In this document: positions 6,988 through 13,837 of the stretch, piece by piece
Layout: each line of letters opens with the position of its first letter
Position numbering within the stretch: position 1 is the stretch's first letter
NCBI GenBank assembly: GCA_900553635.1
Contig: USDU01000047.1
Coordinates: 1-14,204, forward strand
DNA length: 14,204 bases
Reading direction: 5' to 3'
Source: an uncultured Lachnospiraceae bacterium
GTDB lineage: Bacteria; Bacillota_A; Clostridia; Lachnospirales; Lachnospiraceae
Notes under the pieces: model-generated
The model's input: only the letters and a program-made list of their open reading frames with translations
What the model was told of the DNA's origin: nothing
Database searches by the model: none
Program-made: the position numbers and the translations under genes

Positions 6988-8019
6988 TTATTCCTGCACT
7001 TTTCCGAAAAACCGGCCCTCTGCAGGCCATTTCCCATAAAGCAGAAAATCAAGCAGCCGTACCCGCTTCGTAACTGCGATAATCGCCGCCGTGATGGCAC
7101 TCATGGCGATAAAGGACACCAGCACGAACAGGAACCATCCCGCCGAATACTGCGCATACACCTGTCCCCGGTTCAACACCGTGGCGAAATGGAAATGCAC
7201 CACATAAATCTCCAGGGTATAGCCGCCCAGCCAGGCCAGAAACTTTTTGAACCGATTCGGACCGCATTTCCACAGAAGCCAGCAGACCGCCGCACAGCCC
7301 AGAAAGGAAGCAATGATCTGCCGCCCCAGTAAAAGAAGCGTGGTCACATCCTGAAGATCCAGCAGTACCGCCATGGTCAGAAGTCCCACAAGTGCCAGCG
7401 CGCCGCCTGCGTTTTTCACCATTTCCGGCAAGGCTTTCAGGCGTTCCTTCTGCTCTCCGGCCAGATAACCGGCCAGATAGAATGGCAGATAAAGCCGGGT
7501 CAGTCCCGGACTTAAAAACTCCACGCCCACCAGTGTCTCCAGCAGAACCGCCGCCGCCAGTCCCAGATAGACTGCCCAAAACACAATTTTTCCGCCCAAA
7601 GCGCCAAAGCTCCGCTCTGCCACTGCGCCCGCCAGCTCTGCCGTATAGACCATCAGCGTCAGAAGAAACAGCGTCATCAGAAACCACAACCCCTTATCCA
7701 GCCCGAACAGAGTCTCCACAATATTCGCCACCGGATGCAGAGGATGCTGCAGCACGATCCAGAAAAAGAAGGGCGTCAGATAGCTGAGTGCCCGTTTTTT
7801 CAGCTTCGCGTCGTACGCGGAAAGGCTGGAAATTTTCCGCCCCATTCCGCACAAATAGCCGCTGACCAGAATGAACAGCGGCATTTGAATAACTTTTATT
7901 ACATCGTAGATAATTCCGTCCTCCATATGGTTCCACACCAGGACGTGGCCCGTCATCACAAGCAGAATAGCCATGCCCTTGGTGGCATCTATGGTAAGAC
8001 TACGGGATTTCTGACTCAT
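6988..8019 (-). CDS. Acyltransferase-3 family integral membrane protein
   Basis: This 343-residue protein has about ten predicted membrane helices and the acyltransferase-3 N-terminal signature. The pattern DATKGMAILLVMTGH (11-25) places the catalytic His25 at the end of helix 1, followed by MPLFILVSGYLCG (46-58). Members of this family (OafA, WecH, OatA membrane domain) transfer acetyl or succinyl groups to extracytoplasmic sugars. The protein has no SGNH extension, so it is the membrane-only form. It starts 6 nt after the prfA stop, with only a weak GAGG about 14 nt upstream, so it probably relies on translational coupling with prfA. It ends 12 nt before the MBOAT gene. Two different acyltransferase classes side by side suggest more than one acyl decoration on the same glycan; that is inference. 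Confidence 0.88.
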   Translation of the reverse strand: MSQKSRSLTIDATKGMAILLVMTGHVLVWNHMEDGIIYDVIKVIQMPLFILVSGYLCGMGRKISSLSAYDAKLKKRALSYLTPFFFWIVLQHPLHPVANIVETLFGLDKGLWFLMTLFLLTLMVYTAELAGAVAERSFGALGGKIVFWAVYLGLAAAVLLETLVGVEFLSPGLTRLYLPFYLAGYLAGEQKERLKALPEMVKNAGGALALVGLLTMAVLLDLQDVTTLLLLGRQIIASFLGCAAVCWLLWKCGPNRFKKFLAWLGGYTLEIYVVHFHFATVLNRGQVYAQYSAGWFLFVLVSFIAMSAITAAIIAVTKRVRLLDFLLYGKWPAEGRFFGKVQE

Positions 8020-8025
8020 AAATAA

Positions 8026-9102
8026 TTACGATTCCTCATTCATCTTTGCCAGCTTTGCTGCCTGGTCGGCTGCGATGCAGGCGTCGATAATCTCCTGGAT
8101 ATCTCCGTTCATGATCTTATCCAGCTTGTACAGGGTCAGTCCGATCCGATGATCGGTCACGCGGCCCTGGGGGAAGTTATAGGTACGAATCTTCTCAGAA
8201 CGATCTCCGGTACCGATCTGGCTTCTTCTGGCCTCTGCCTCCGCGTCGTGGGCCTTCTGGCACTCGATATCGTACAGCTTGGCGCGAAGCAAAGCGAACG
8301 CCTTCGCCTTATTCTGCAGCTGAGACTTCTCGGTCTGGCTGTATACCACGATTCCTGTGGGGTAATGGGTAAGACGTACCGCGGAGTCGGTGGTGTTGAC
8401 ACACTGTCCGCCGTTACCGGACGCACGCATGACGTCAATACGGATATCCTTCTCGTCGATCTGCACATCCACTTCCTCGGCCTCCGGCATCACGGCCACG
8501 GTAATGGTGGACGTGTGGATTCTTCCGCCGGACTCGGTCTCCGGTACACGCTGTACGCGGTGTACGCCGGACTCGTATTTCATCACAGAGTACGCGCCCT
8601 GACCGTTGATCATGAAGGTCACGCTCTTCATACCGCCGATGCCGATCTCGTCAGCCTCCATCAGCTCTACCTTCCAGCGGCGGCTCTCTGCGTAATGCAC
8701 ATACATCCGGTAAATCTCAGCCGCGAACAGGGCAGCCTCGTCTCCGCCTGCGCCCGCGCGGATCTCCACGATAACGTTCTTGTCATCGTTGGGGTCTTTC
8801 GGCAGAAGCAGAATCTTCAGAGTGTGCTCCAGCTCCTCGATGCGGGCCTTCGCTTCGTTCAGCTCCTCTTTGAGCATCTCGCGCATTTCCTCATCGTTCT
8901 CTTCTTCCAGCATCATAAGACTCTCTTCCACAGTCTCCTTACACTTTTTGTATTCCTTATAAGCATCGACGATAGGCTGCAGATCACTCTGCTCCTTCAT
9001 CAGCTTCCGGAAACGCTCCTGGTCACTGACCACGTTCGGCTCATTCAGCTCGTTCATGATATCCTCGTAACGCAGAAGCAGATCATCCAACTTGTCAAAC
9101 AT
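8026..9102 (-). CDS. prfA: Peptide chain release factor 1 (RF1)
   Basis: This 358-residue protein is full length for RF1 and recognises UAA and UAG in the ribosomal A site. The stop-codon tripeptide is P187-E188-T189 in [19 protein letters not shown], the PxT form of RF1 rather than the SPF of RF2. The catalytic GGQ is at 231-233 ([16 protein letters not shown]); Gln233 is the residue methylated by PrmC. The N-terminal helical domain (1-100) is rich in Glu/Lys, and the GAGGDEA segment (117-123) is conserved. The start has a GGAGG site about 7 nt upstream and lies 21 nt after the prmC stop. No terminator is visible after the stop, so transcription likely continues into the acyltransferase gene. 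Confidence 0.98.
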   Translation of the reverse strand: MFDKLDDLLLRYEDIMNELNEPNVVSDQERFRKLMKEQSDLQPIVDAYKEYKKCKETVEESLMMLEEENDEEMREMLKEELNEAKARIEELEHTLKILLLPKDPNDDKNVIVEIRAGAGGDEAALFAAEIYRMYVHYAESRRWKVELMEADEIGIGGMKSVTFMINGQGAYSVMKYESGVHRVQRVPETESGGRIHTSTITVAVMPEAEEVDVQIDEKDIRIDVMRASGNGGQCVNTTDSAVRLTHYPTGIVVYSQTEKSQLQNKAKAFALLRAKLYDIECQKAHDAEAEARRSQIGTGDRSEKIRTYNFPQGRVTDHRIGLTLYKLDKIMNGDIQEIIDACIAADQAAKLAKMNEES

Positions 9103-9123
9103 GCTTGTTCCTCCATTAAAATC

Positions 9124-9954
9124 TTATCTATTAAAACCCTCCACGACCCGGTCAAGTCCGGCCAGGTCCTTTACTACCTTTACATCCGCGAAGCCCTGCT
9201 GACGCAGAAGCTCTGCCACACACGCTCCCTGATCGCAGCCGATTTCCAGGAAAAGACCGCCGCCCGCCCGTAAGTACTTCGGCGCTTCTTCGGCTATTTT
9301 CCGGTAAAAATACAGTCCGTCCTCATGTCCATCCAGCGCCATATAGGGCTCGTGGAGCCGCACCTCATCCATCAGGGTTTCGATCTCCGCCCTTTTTATA
9401 TAAGGGGGATTGGACACGATTACATCAAAGGCGCTCTCTATCTTATCAAATAAATCGCTTTGAATAAGCGCTGCTTTCGCTCCCAGACGCTCCCGGTTTT
9501 TCTCAGCCACCTTCAGGGCTTCCGGCGATAAATCCACGCCTGTACCTTCCACGCCGGGTTTTAGATGCAGCAGACTCAGGAGAATACAGCCGGATCCGGT
9601 ACACAAATCCAGAAACTGCATCCCGTCCCTCAGAAACTTCGCTGTCTCCTCCACCAGAATCTCCGTGTCCTGTCTGGGAATCAGCACATGCTCATTTACA
9701 TAGAAGGAAAGCCCCATAAATTCCTGCTCGCCGGTAATCTGCTGCAGGGGAATCCGCCGTTCCCGCTTTACAAGCGACGCCCGGTACTGCTCCTCCTGAT
9801 CATGGGAAATGATTTCGTCCGGATACGCCAGATAATGACTGCGGCTCACGCCCGTACACCATTCCAGCAGATACCAGGCGTCGAGATCCGCATCCGGTAC
9901 CTCTGCTGCGGTTAGTCTTTTCTTACCAAGGTTCCAGGCCTCCCGGAGCGTCAT
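9124..9954 (-). CDS. prmC: Release factor glutamine N5-methyltransferase PrmC
   Basis: This 276-residue class I SAM methyltransferase has an N-terminal helical release-factor-binding domain (1-70), the family segment RIPLQQITGEQEFMG (67-81), and LIPRQDTEILVE (91-102). The SAM-binding loop is FLDLCTGSG (114-122), and the catalytic SNPPYI motif is at 181-186. PrmC methylates the glutamine of the GGQ motif in RF1 and RF2, and its usual substrate, RF1, is encoded 21 nt downstream. Its ATG overlaps the stop of the DUF1385 gene as ATGA, so translation is coupled. Start and length agree with the family. Confidence 0.97.
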   Translation of the reverse strand: MTLREAWNLGKKRLTAAEVPDADLDAWYLLEWCTGVSRSHYLAYPDEIISHDQEEQYRASLVKRERRIPLQQITGEQEFMGLSFYVNEHVLIPRQDTEILVEETAKFLRDGMQFLDLCTGSGCILLSLLHLKPGVEGTGVDLSPEALKVAEKNRERLGAKAALIQSDLFDKIESAFDVIVSNPPYIKRAEIETLMDEVRLHEPYMALDGHEDGLYFYRKIAEEAPKYLRAGGGLFLEIGCDQGACVAELLRQQGFADVKVVKDLAGLDRVVEGFNR

Positions 9955-11033
9955 GCCTTTTCCTCCAGAACCTCTTCCACTTCTTTCGGCTCCCTGTCAA
10001 AGGTCTCTGCGGATGCTTCCTCATCCTCTTCCAGGATCTCTTCCATGTCACCGGCCTGAAGCTGTGCTTCTTCCGCCTCGTCCACGGTCTCAGCTTCTTT
10101 CTCCAGCGGCTCTCTGCCCTGCCAGGTTCTCCAGTCAAAGACCGCTTCCACAGCGGCGATAGCCACCTCGATCATATCGTCGTCCGGCTCTCTGGTGGTC
10201 AGTCCCTGCATCCACATACCGGGACGGCTTAACGCCAATACCAGCTTATTCTCGCTTCTTCCGGCCAAACGGATGAATTCATAGGACACGCTCGCAATCA
10301 CCGGCACCAGCGCGATACGGAATACCACGCGGAGAATCGGGGATTCCACACGGATAAAGATGAAGAAAATGATGCTGACAATCATAACAATCAGCATAAA
10401 ACTGGTTCCACAGCGCTTATGCTCCTTGGAGCTGCCGCGCACATTTTCCACATTGAGCTCCAGTCCGTGTTCCACGCAGTTGATGCATTTGTGCTCCGCG
10501 CCGTGATACTGGAACACCCGCTGAATATCCTTCATCCGGGAGATTAGCAGAATATAACCGATAAAAAGCAACAGACGAATGCCTCCCTCGATCAGCGCGA
10601 GCAGAGTATCGGATACGATGACCTTGCGAAGCAGCGCCGCTGCGAAATAAGGCAGAACCATGAAGATCGCTACAGCCATGACAATGGAAAATGCCACAGT
10701 CAGATCCATGACTACCTTCTCAGCTTTCTCGCCAAACAGCTTATCTATCAACTGATCCGCTTTGGACGGCTGGGTCTCTTCCTCGTCGTAAAAGCTGGCA
10801 GAAAAGGTCAGGCATTTCATGCCCAGCACCAGGGAATCCACGAAGCTGATAACGCCCCGCACGATGGGAAGCCGCTTCAGCCTTTTATTACCGATGCCCT
10901 CATAGGTACTCAAATGCACCTCGATCTCTCCGTCCGGCTTTCGCACGCCCACGGAATAGACATCCTGATTTTTCATCATAATGCCTTCCAGAACCGCCTG
11001 TCCGCCGATTCCTGAATATCTTGTCGTACTCAT
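9951..11033 (-). CDS. DUF1385 / YqhQ-family membrane protein
   Basis: I prefer the ATG at 11033 (360 residues): GGAGG lies 11 nt upstream, and that GGAGG overlaps the alternative ATG at 11051, which would add six residues. The DUF1385 hallmarks are GIGGQAVLEGIMMKN (8-22), RGVISFVDSLVLGMKCL (59-75) and YHGAEHKCIN (176-185). Four or so hydrophobic segments lie at about 112-136, 148-166, 210-232 and 235-258. The family is common in Firmicutes beside prmC and prfA, but its molecular role is not established to my knowledge. The last 55 or so residues form a strongly acidic Glu/Asp tail with no predicted fold. The stop overlaps the prmC start. The family call is secure; no function is claimed. Confidence 0.92.
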   Translation of the reverse strand: MSTTRYSGIGGQAVLEGIMMKNQDVYSVGVRKPDGEIEVHLSTYEGIGNKRLKRLPIVRGVISFVDSLVLGMKCLTFSASFYDEEETQPSKADQLIDKLFGEKAEKVVMDLTVAFSIVMAVAIFMVLPYFAAALLRKVIVSDTLLALIEGGIRLLLFIGYILLISRMKDIQRVFQYHGAEHKCINCVEHGLELNVENVRGSSKEHKRCGTSFMLIVMIVSIIFFIFIRVESPILRVVFRIALVPVIASVSYEFIRLAGRSENKLVLALSRPGMWMQGLTTREPDDDMIEVAIAAVEAVFDWRTWQGREPLEKEAETVDEAEEAQLQAGDMEEILEEDEEASAETFDREPKEVEEVLEEKA

Positions 11034-11075
11034 GTGTACTTTTTCCTCCATATATAGGCATTTCCTATTGTATGC

Positions 11076-11108
11076 AAAACGGGATGAGATCTTCCAACCT
11101 CACCCCGT
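11076..11108 (-). terminator. Intrinsic terminator after rpmE
   Basis: In minus-strand RNA, ACGGGGTGAG pairs with CTCATCCCGT (10 bp including one G-U) around a 10-nt loop, followed by UUUU. It sits 18 nt after the rpmE stop. The short U-run suggests partial read-through into the DUF1385 gene, for which I see no strong separate promoter. Confidence 0.65.
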
Positions 11109-11125
11109 GCTTACACATCATAATA

Positions 11126-11329
11126 TTATTTTGTAATACCGTACTTACGATTGAATTTATCAATACGTCCACGAGCTGCAGCAGCCTTCTGCTGACCTGT
11201 GTAGAATGAGTGGCACTTGGAGCAGATTTCTACGTGGATGTCCTTCTTTGTAGAACCTGTTACGAATGTGTTGCCGCAGTTGCAGGTTACGGTTGCCTGA
11301 TAATACTCCGGATGGATTCCTTCCTTCAT
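11126..11329 (-). CDS. rpmE: 50S ribosomal protein L31, zinc-binding type
   Basis: The 67-residue protein starts [10 protein letters not shown], with GAGGTG 6 nt upstream of the ATG at 11327-11329. The frame is open further upstream, but that is leader RNA and not protein. The protein has Cys16-x-Cys18 and Cys36-x-x-Cys39, the four-cysteine zinc site of the C+ form of L31, which in many bacteria is replaced by a zinc-free paralogue during zinc limitation. HSFYTGQQK (40-48) and [10 protein letters not shown] (55-64) are typical of the family. L31 binds the large subunit near the central protuberance and bridges to the 30S. It has its own promoter and leader, and is insulated upstream by the cstA terminator. 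Confidence 0.97.
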   Translation of the reverse strand: MKEGIHPEYYQATVTCNCGNTFVTGSTKKDIHVEICSKCHSFYTGQQKAAAARGRIDKFNRKYGITK

Positions 11330-11480
11330 GATTTTCACCTCTTCAAATTTATTTTGTGAACTTCTGGTTGCTGTTTCCCGGCCAATGCTGTTCCGATGTT
11401 TCCGCAGCAAGCTACCCCGGGCTATCCCTGCAAGTCCCTGCAGTTGAGCTGAACGCACACGTCTTTGCACATACAACAGC
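11330..11480 (-). promoter_or_regulatory. Candidate rpmE 5' leader (ribosomal-protein autoregulatory RNA)
   Basis: About 150 nt of transcribed, non-coding RNA lies between the promoter and the rpmE ribosome binding site. It contains a duplicated GCAGGGA, a small hairpin CTGCA-N6-TGCAG (11428-11443), and a 5'-end GCTGTT that can pair with either of two downstream AACAGC copies. L31 leaders have been described in Firmicutes; whether this one matches that consensus I cannot verify by eye. Confidence 0.45.
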
Positions 11481-11486
11481 TTTTAG

Positions 11487-11515
11487 ATTATAGCACAGGC
11501 TCGGGCGGATTACAA
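11487..11515 (-). promoter_or_regulatory. Sigma-A-type promoter for rpmE
   Basis: On the minus strand, TTGTAA (11510-11515) and TATAAT (11487-11492) are separated by 17 nt, with a TGTGC just before the -10. Transcription would start near 11480, about 150 nt before the rpmE ATG. Confidence 0.75.
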
Positions 11516-11559
11516 GCCGGAAAATTATATTTTTGAAAATAAATACTTTGTAACAGGAA

Positions 11560-11602
11560 AATCCTGCGGACTGACACTTATTCTCTGTCCGTCCGCAGGA
11601 TT
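11560..11602 (-). terminator. Strong intrinsic terminator after cstA
   Basis: A perfect 12-bp inverted repeat, AATCCTGCGGAC (11560-11571) and GTCCGCAGGATT (11591-11602), is followed on the minus strand by TTTTCC. It lies 37 nt after the cstA stop and separates the transporter from the rpmE promoter. Confidence 0.85.
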
Positions 11603-11638
11603 CTGTCTGTTCCTTCTATATAGAAGATTCTCTGGTTT

Positions 11639-13339
11639 TTAAGCTGCCTCGGTGCCTTTCTTCTTATTAAAAAGCTCCTTGCCCGAAGTGTATACAATAA
11701 TCACACCCAACAGCATCAGCAGAATTGCCAGCACAAGCTGCAGTCCCTCTACCATGAATACGCCGGTTCCTGCTGAAAATGCCTTTACCATGGCGATAGC
11801 TCTCTGTACCAGTGCCGTAAATGTTACACAAAGCATCACGATAAGGGGCGGGAACAGGGTCCGGTTCTCACGGCCTGTCACCTTCAGGAATACGCAGAGG
11901 GTAATCAGTACCAGTGCACTTAAGAGCTGATTTGCGCTTCCGAACAGCGGCCAGATATTCGCATAGCCGATCTGAGTCAGGATGTAACCAATCAGCAGGG
12001 TAACTACGGTGGAGAAGTACTTATTGCAGAGCAGCTTTCTCCAGCCTTCCGCATGCTCCATATCGTCTACGCTGAACAGCTCCTGGAAGGACATACGTCC
12101 AATACGTGCTACAGCGTCCAGACTGGTGAGCGCCAGGGCGGATACGCACATGGTCATAAAGCACTGGGCGATATAAACCGGCAGACCGAACATCTCCAGG
12201 AATCCGGCTACGCCGTTAGAGAAAATCTGGAACGGAGTTCCCACCGCCGCGGTTCCGTCTGCGGATGCTGCAGCGCCTGCCACACAGAGGGCCAGAACAG
12301 CCAGAAGGCTTTCCAGAACCATGGCGCCGTAACCAACCTTTACCATATCCTTCTCATTTTCAATGGTCTTGGATGAGGTTCCGGAGGATACCAGGCTGTG
12401 GAAACCGGATACCGCGCCGCAGGCTACGGTAACGAACAGGATCGGGAACAGGTTACCAAGCTTCTCATTCTGGAAACCGGTGTAGACCGGCAGGTTCATA
12501 TTCGGATGAGCCACCAGAAGTCCTGCTACCGCGCCGAGAATCATGCCCACGAACATGAAGGTGGTCATATAATCACGGGGCTGCTTCATCAGCCACATAG
12601 GTAATACAGATGCCAGGAAAATGTAAGCAAAGGTCACATACAGCCAGGTGCTCTTACCTGCTATCAGCGGCATATTCATGCCGAGAGCCAGGGAAGCAAA
12701 GGTGAACAGCAGTCCTAAAACAACCTCTTTCCAGCCGTCCAAGTTAAACTTCTTCTGAAGCAGTCCGAATACTACCGCAAAGCCCATGAAGAACAGGGAA
12801 ATGCTTCCGGCTGCGCCATTTACATTTGCAAGCTCCGCAAGAACCGTTGTGCCCTCTTCGGTAACCGTGTAGGCATTGAAGGTTCCGGCTACCATGTCGG
12901 CGAAGGCTGCGATGACAATCAGGGTAAACAGCCAGCAGAACAGCAGGAACAGCTTCCGTCCGGTCTTGCCGATATATTTTTCAATCAGCAGTCCCATGGA
13001 TTTTCCTTCGTTCTTGACACTGGCATACAGGGCTCCGAAGTCTGTGACGGCTCCGAAGAAAATGCCGCCGATGAGAATCCAGAGCAATACCGGAAGCCAG
13101 CCAAAGGCCGCTGCCTGAATAGCTCCGGTCACAGGGCCTGCGCCCGCGATGGATGAAAACTGATGGGCAAATACGACCCAGCCGTTGGTAGGCACATAAT
13201 CCTGACCATCCTCTTTGGTCACTGCCGGGGTCTTGGCCTTCGGATCGATGCCCCATTTTTTCGCCAGCCAGCGGCCATATAAGGTGTAGCCGGCCAGCAG
13301 GCATACTGCTGCGATTACTACGATAACAAGCGTGTTCAT
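11639..13339 (-). CDS. cstA: CstA-family carbon starvation / pyruvate-type transporter
   Basis: This 566-residue protein has about 16 hydrophobic segments and opens with a membrane helix (LVIVVIAAVCLLAGYTLYG, 4-22). CstA-domain signatures include DGQDYVPTNGWVVFAHQFSSIAGAGPVTG (44-72, given in part), AAFGWLPVLLWILIGG (77-92) and GAVTDFGALYASVKNEGKS (96-114). It is shorter than E. coli CstA (about 700 residues) but typical of the Gram-positive form. Characterised relatives import pyruvate (E. coli CstA and BtsT) or have been linked to peptide use, so the substrate is uncertain. GAGGAGGAGT lies 6 nt upstream of the ATG. The gene has its own promoter and T-box leader and ends at a strong terminator, so it is a single-gene unit. 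It lies between rho and rpmE. Confidence 0.95.
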   Translation of the reverse strand: MNTLVIVVIAAVCLLAGYTLYGRWLAKKWGIDPKAKTPAVTKEDGQDYVPTNGWVVFAHQFSSIAGAGPVTGAIQAAAFGWLPVLLWILIGGIFFGAVTDFGALYASVKNEGKSMGLLIEKYIGKTGRKLFLLFCWLFTLIVIAAFADMVAGTFNAYTVTEEGTTVLAELANVNGAAGSISLFFMGFAVVFGLLQKKFNLDGWKEVVLGLLFTFASLALGMNMPLIAGKSTWLYVTFAYIFLASVLPMWLMKQPRDYMTTFMFVGMILGAVAGLLVAHPNMNLPVYTGFQNEKLGNLFPILFVTVACGAVSGFHSLVSSGTSSKTIENEKDMVKVGYGAMVLESLLAVLALCVAGAAASADGTAAVGTPFQIFSNGVAGFLEMFGLPVYIAQCFMTMCVSALALTSLDAVARIGRMSFQELFSVDDMEHAEGWRKLLCNKYFSTVVTLLIGYILTQIGYANIWPLFGSANQLLSALVLITLCVFLKVTGRENRTLFPPLIVMLCVTFTALVQRAIAMVKAFSAGTGVFMVEGLQLVLAILLMLLGVIIVYTSGKELFNKKKGTEAA

Positions 13340-13419
13340 AATGTTACTCCTCCTCGATGTCTTTTATGTTTACGTCTTTGGTTTCGCCTGTCTCATTATC
13401 AAATTCTTTTCCATGAATC

Positions 13420-13464
13420 AAAAAAGCCTCCGCCTTCTCAGATTACTCTGAAGAAGACGAAGGC
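13420..13464 (-). terminator. T-box-controlled intrinsic terminator upstream of cstA
   Basis: The minus-strand hairpin runs from 13464 to 13426. GCCTTCGTCTTCTTCAGA pairs with TCTGAGAAGGCGGAGGC (17 pairs, several G-U, one bulged T) around a GTAA loop, followed by six U at 13420-13425. The 5' arm contains the TTCGTCTTC element that can instead pair with the T-box sequence to form the antiterminator. Confidence 0.92.
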
Positions 13465-13760
13465 CTTCAAATCCTCCGCGTTACCACTTCTCTTGCTGAC
13501 TCGATCGCTGTCAGCCTCTCAGTCACGTCCTCGAGCTCGTCCGGTCTTTTTTGTATCCCGGCTGCTTCCCGATTGAACATGTGCCCCGATAACGGCGGGC
13601 TTCCGGTTCCGACTACTTCTTGTGATATTTTCATCTGAACTGCTTGCAGGGGATGAATCTTTTTCCTGCCTGTTCCCTCACACCGACCGGGAACTCTCTG
13701 AAAAGCATTCTGAAAAAAATCCTTGTCCTGTTCATTGCATTTGACTTATGAAACAGTATG
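13465..13760 (-). promoter_or_regulatory. T-box tRNA-sensing leader of cstA
   Basis: The leader has all main T-box parts in order. Stem I (about 13636-13734) is closed by TGAAC/GTTCA. It contains an AGAGAG bulge (13694-13699) and a distal loop GGTGTGA (13678-13684), on a GTTCCC/GGGAAC helix. A middle stem region carries CCGTTATCG. The T-box core, GAAGTGGTAACGCGG, is at about 13476-13490, with UGGU for pairing to the tRNA acceptor end. The terminator hairpin follows. The UGGU implies a tRNA with A73 (or G73 by wobble). The specifier side of Stem I reads CCTGCAAGCA (13641-13650), so GCA (Ala, 13641-13643) or AGC (Ser, 13642-13644) are the likeliest codons; I cannot decide by eye. Uncharged tRNA would favour antitermination and cstA expression. 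Confidence 0.9.
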
Positions 13761-13765
13761 TTTGC

Positions 13766-13793
13766 ATTATAATCCTCTTTTTTCAAAAGTCAA
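13766..13793 (-). promoter_or_regulatory. Promoter of the T-box/cstA transcript
   Basis: On the minus strand, TTGACT (13788-13793) and TATAAT (13766-13771) are separated by 16 nt. Transcription would begin near 13759, about 25 nt before Stem I of the T-box. An inverted repeat, CCTCTT-N12-AAGAGG (13774-13797), covers the spacer and -35. Confidence 0.82.
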
Positions 13794-13800
13794 GAGGGGA

Positions 13801-13826
13801 ATTTGAAAAAAAGTTGTACTTTTTCC
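13801..13826 (-). terminator. Weak A/U-rich terminator after rho
   Basis: Fourteen nt after the rho stop, minus-strand AAAAAGT-ACA-ACTTTTT forms a 7-bp hairpin (13808-13824) running into a T tract. The stem is nearly all A-U, so termination may be inefficient. Confidence 0.4.
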
Positions 13827-13837
13827 GATACACACTT

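Noticed and set aside
8149..9273. A 374-codon plus-strand open frame opposite prfA and the prmC end
   Set aside because: It is antisense to RF1, whose GGQ and PET motifs are unmistakable. Its translation is a leucine/histidine-rich shadow with no family features.
11034..11080. Separate promoter for the DUF1385 gene (TACAAT near 11066)
   Set aside because: The best -35 match is 19 nt away and sits inside the rpmE terminator, so it is too weak to call.
11126..11476. 116-residue version of L31
   Set aside because: The extra N-terminus is translated leader RNA. The ATG at 11329 has a good ribosome binding site and gives the usual 67 residues.
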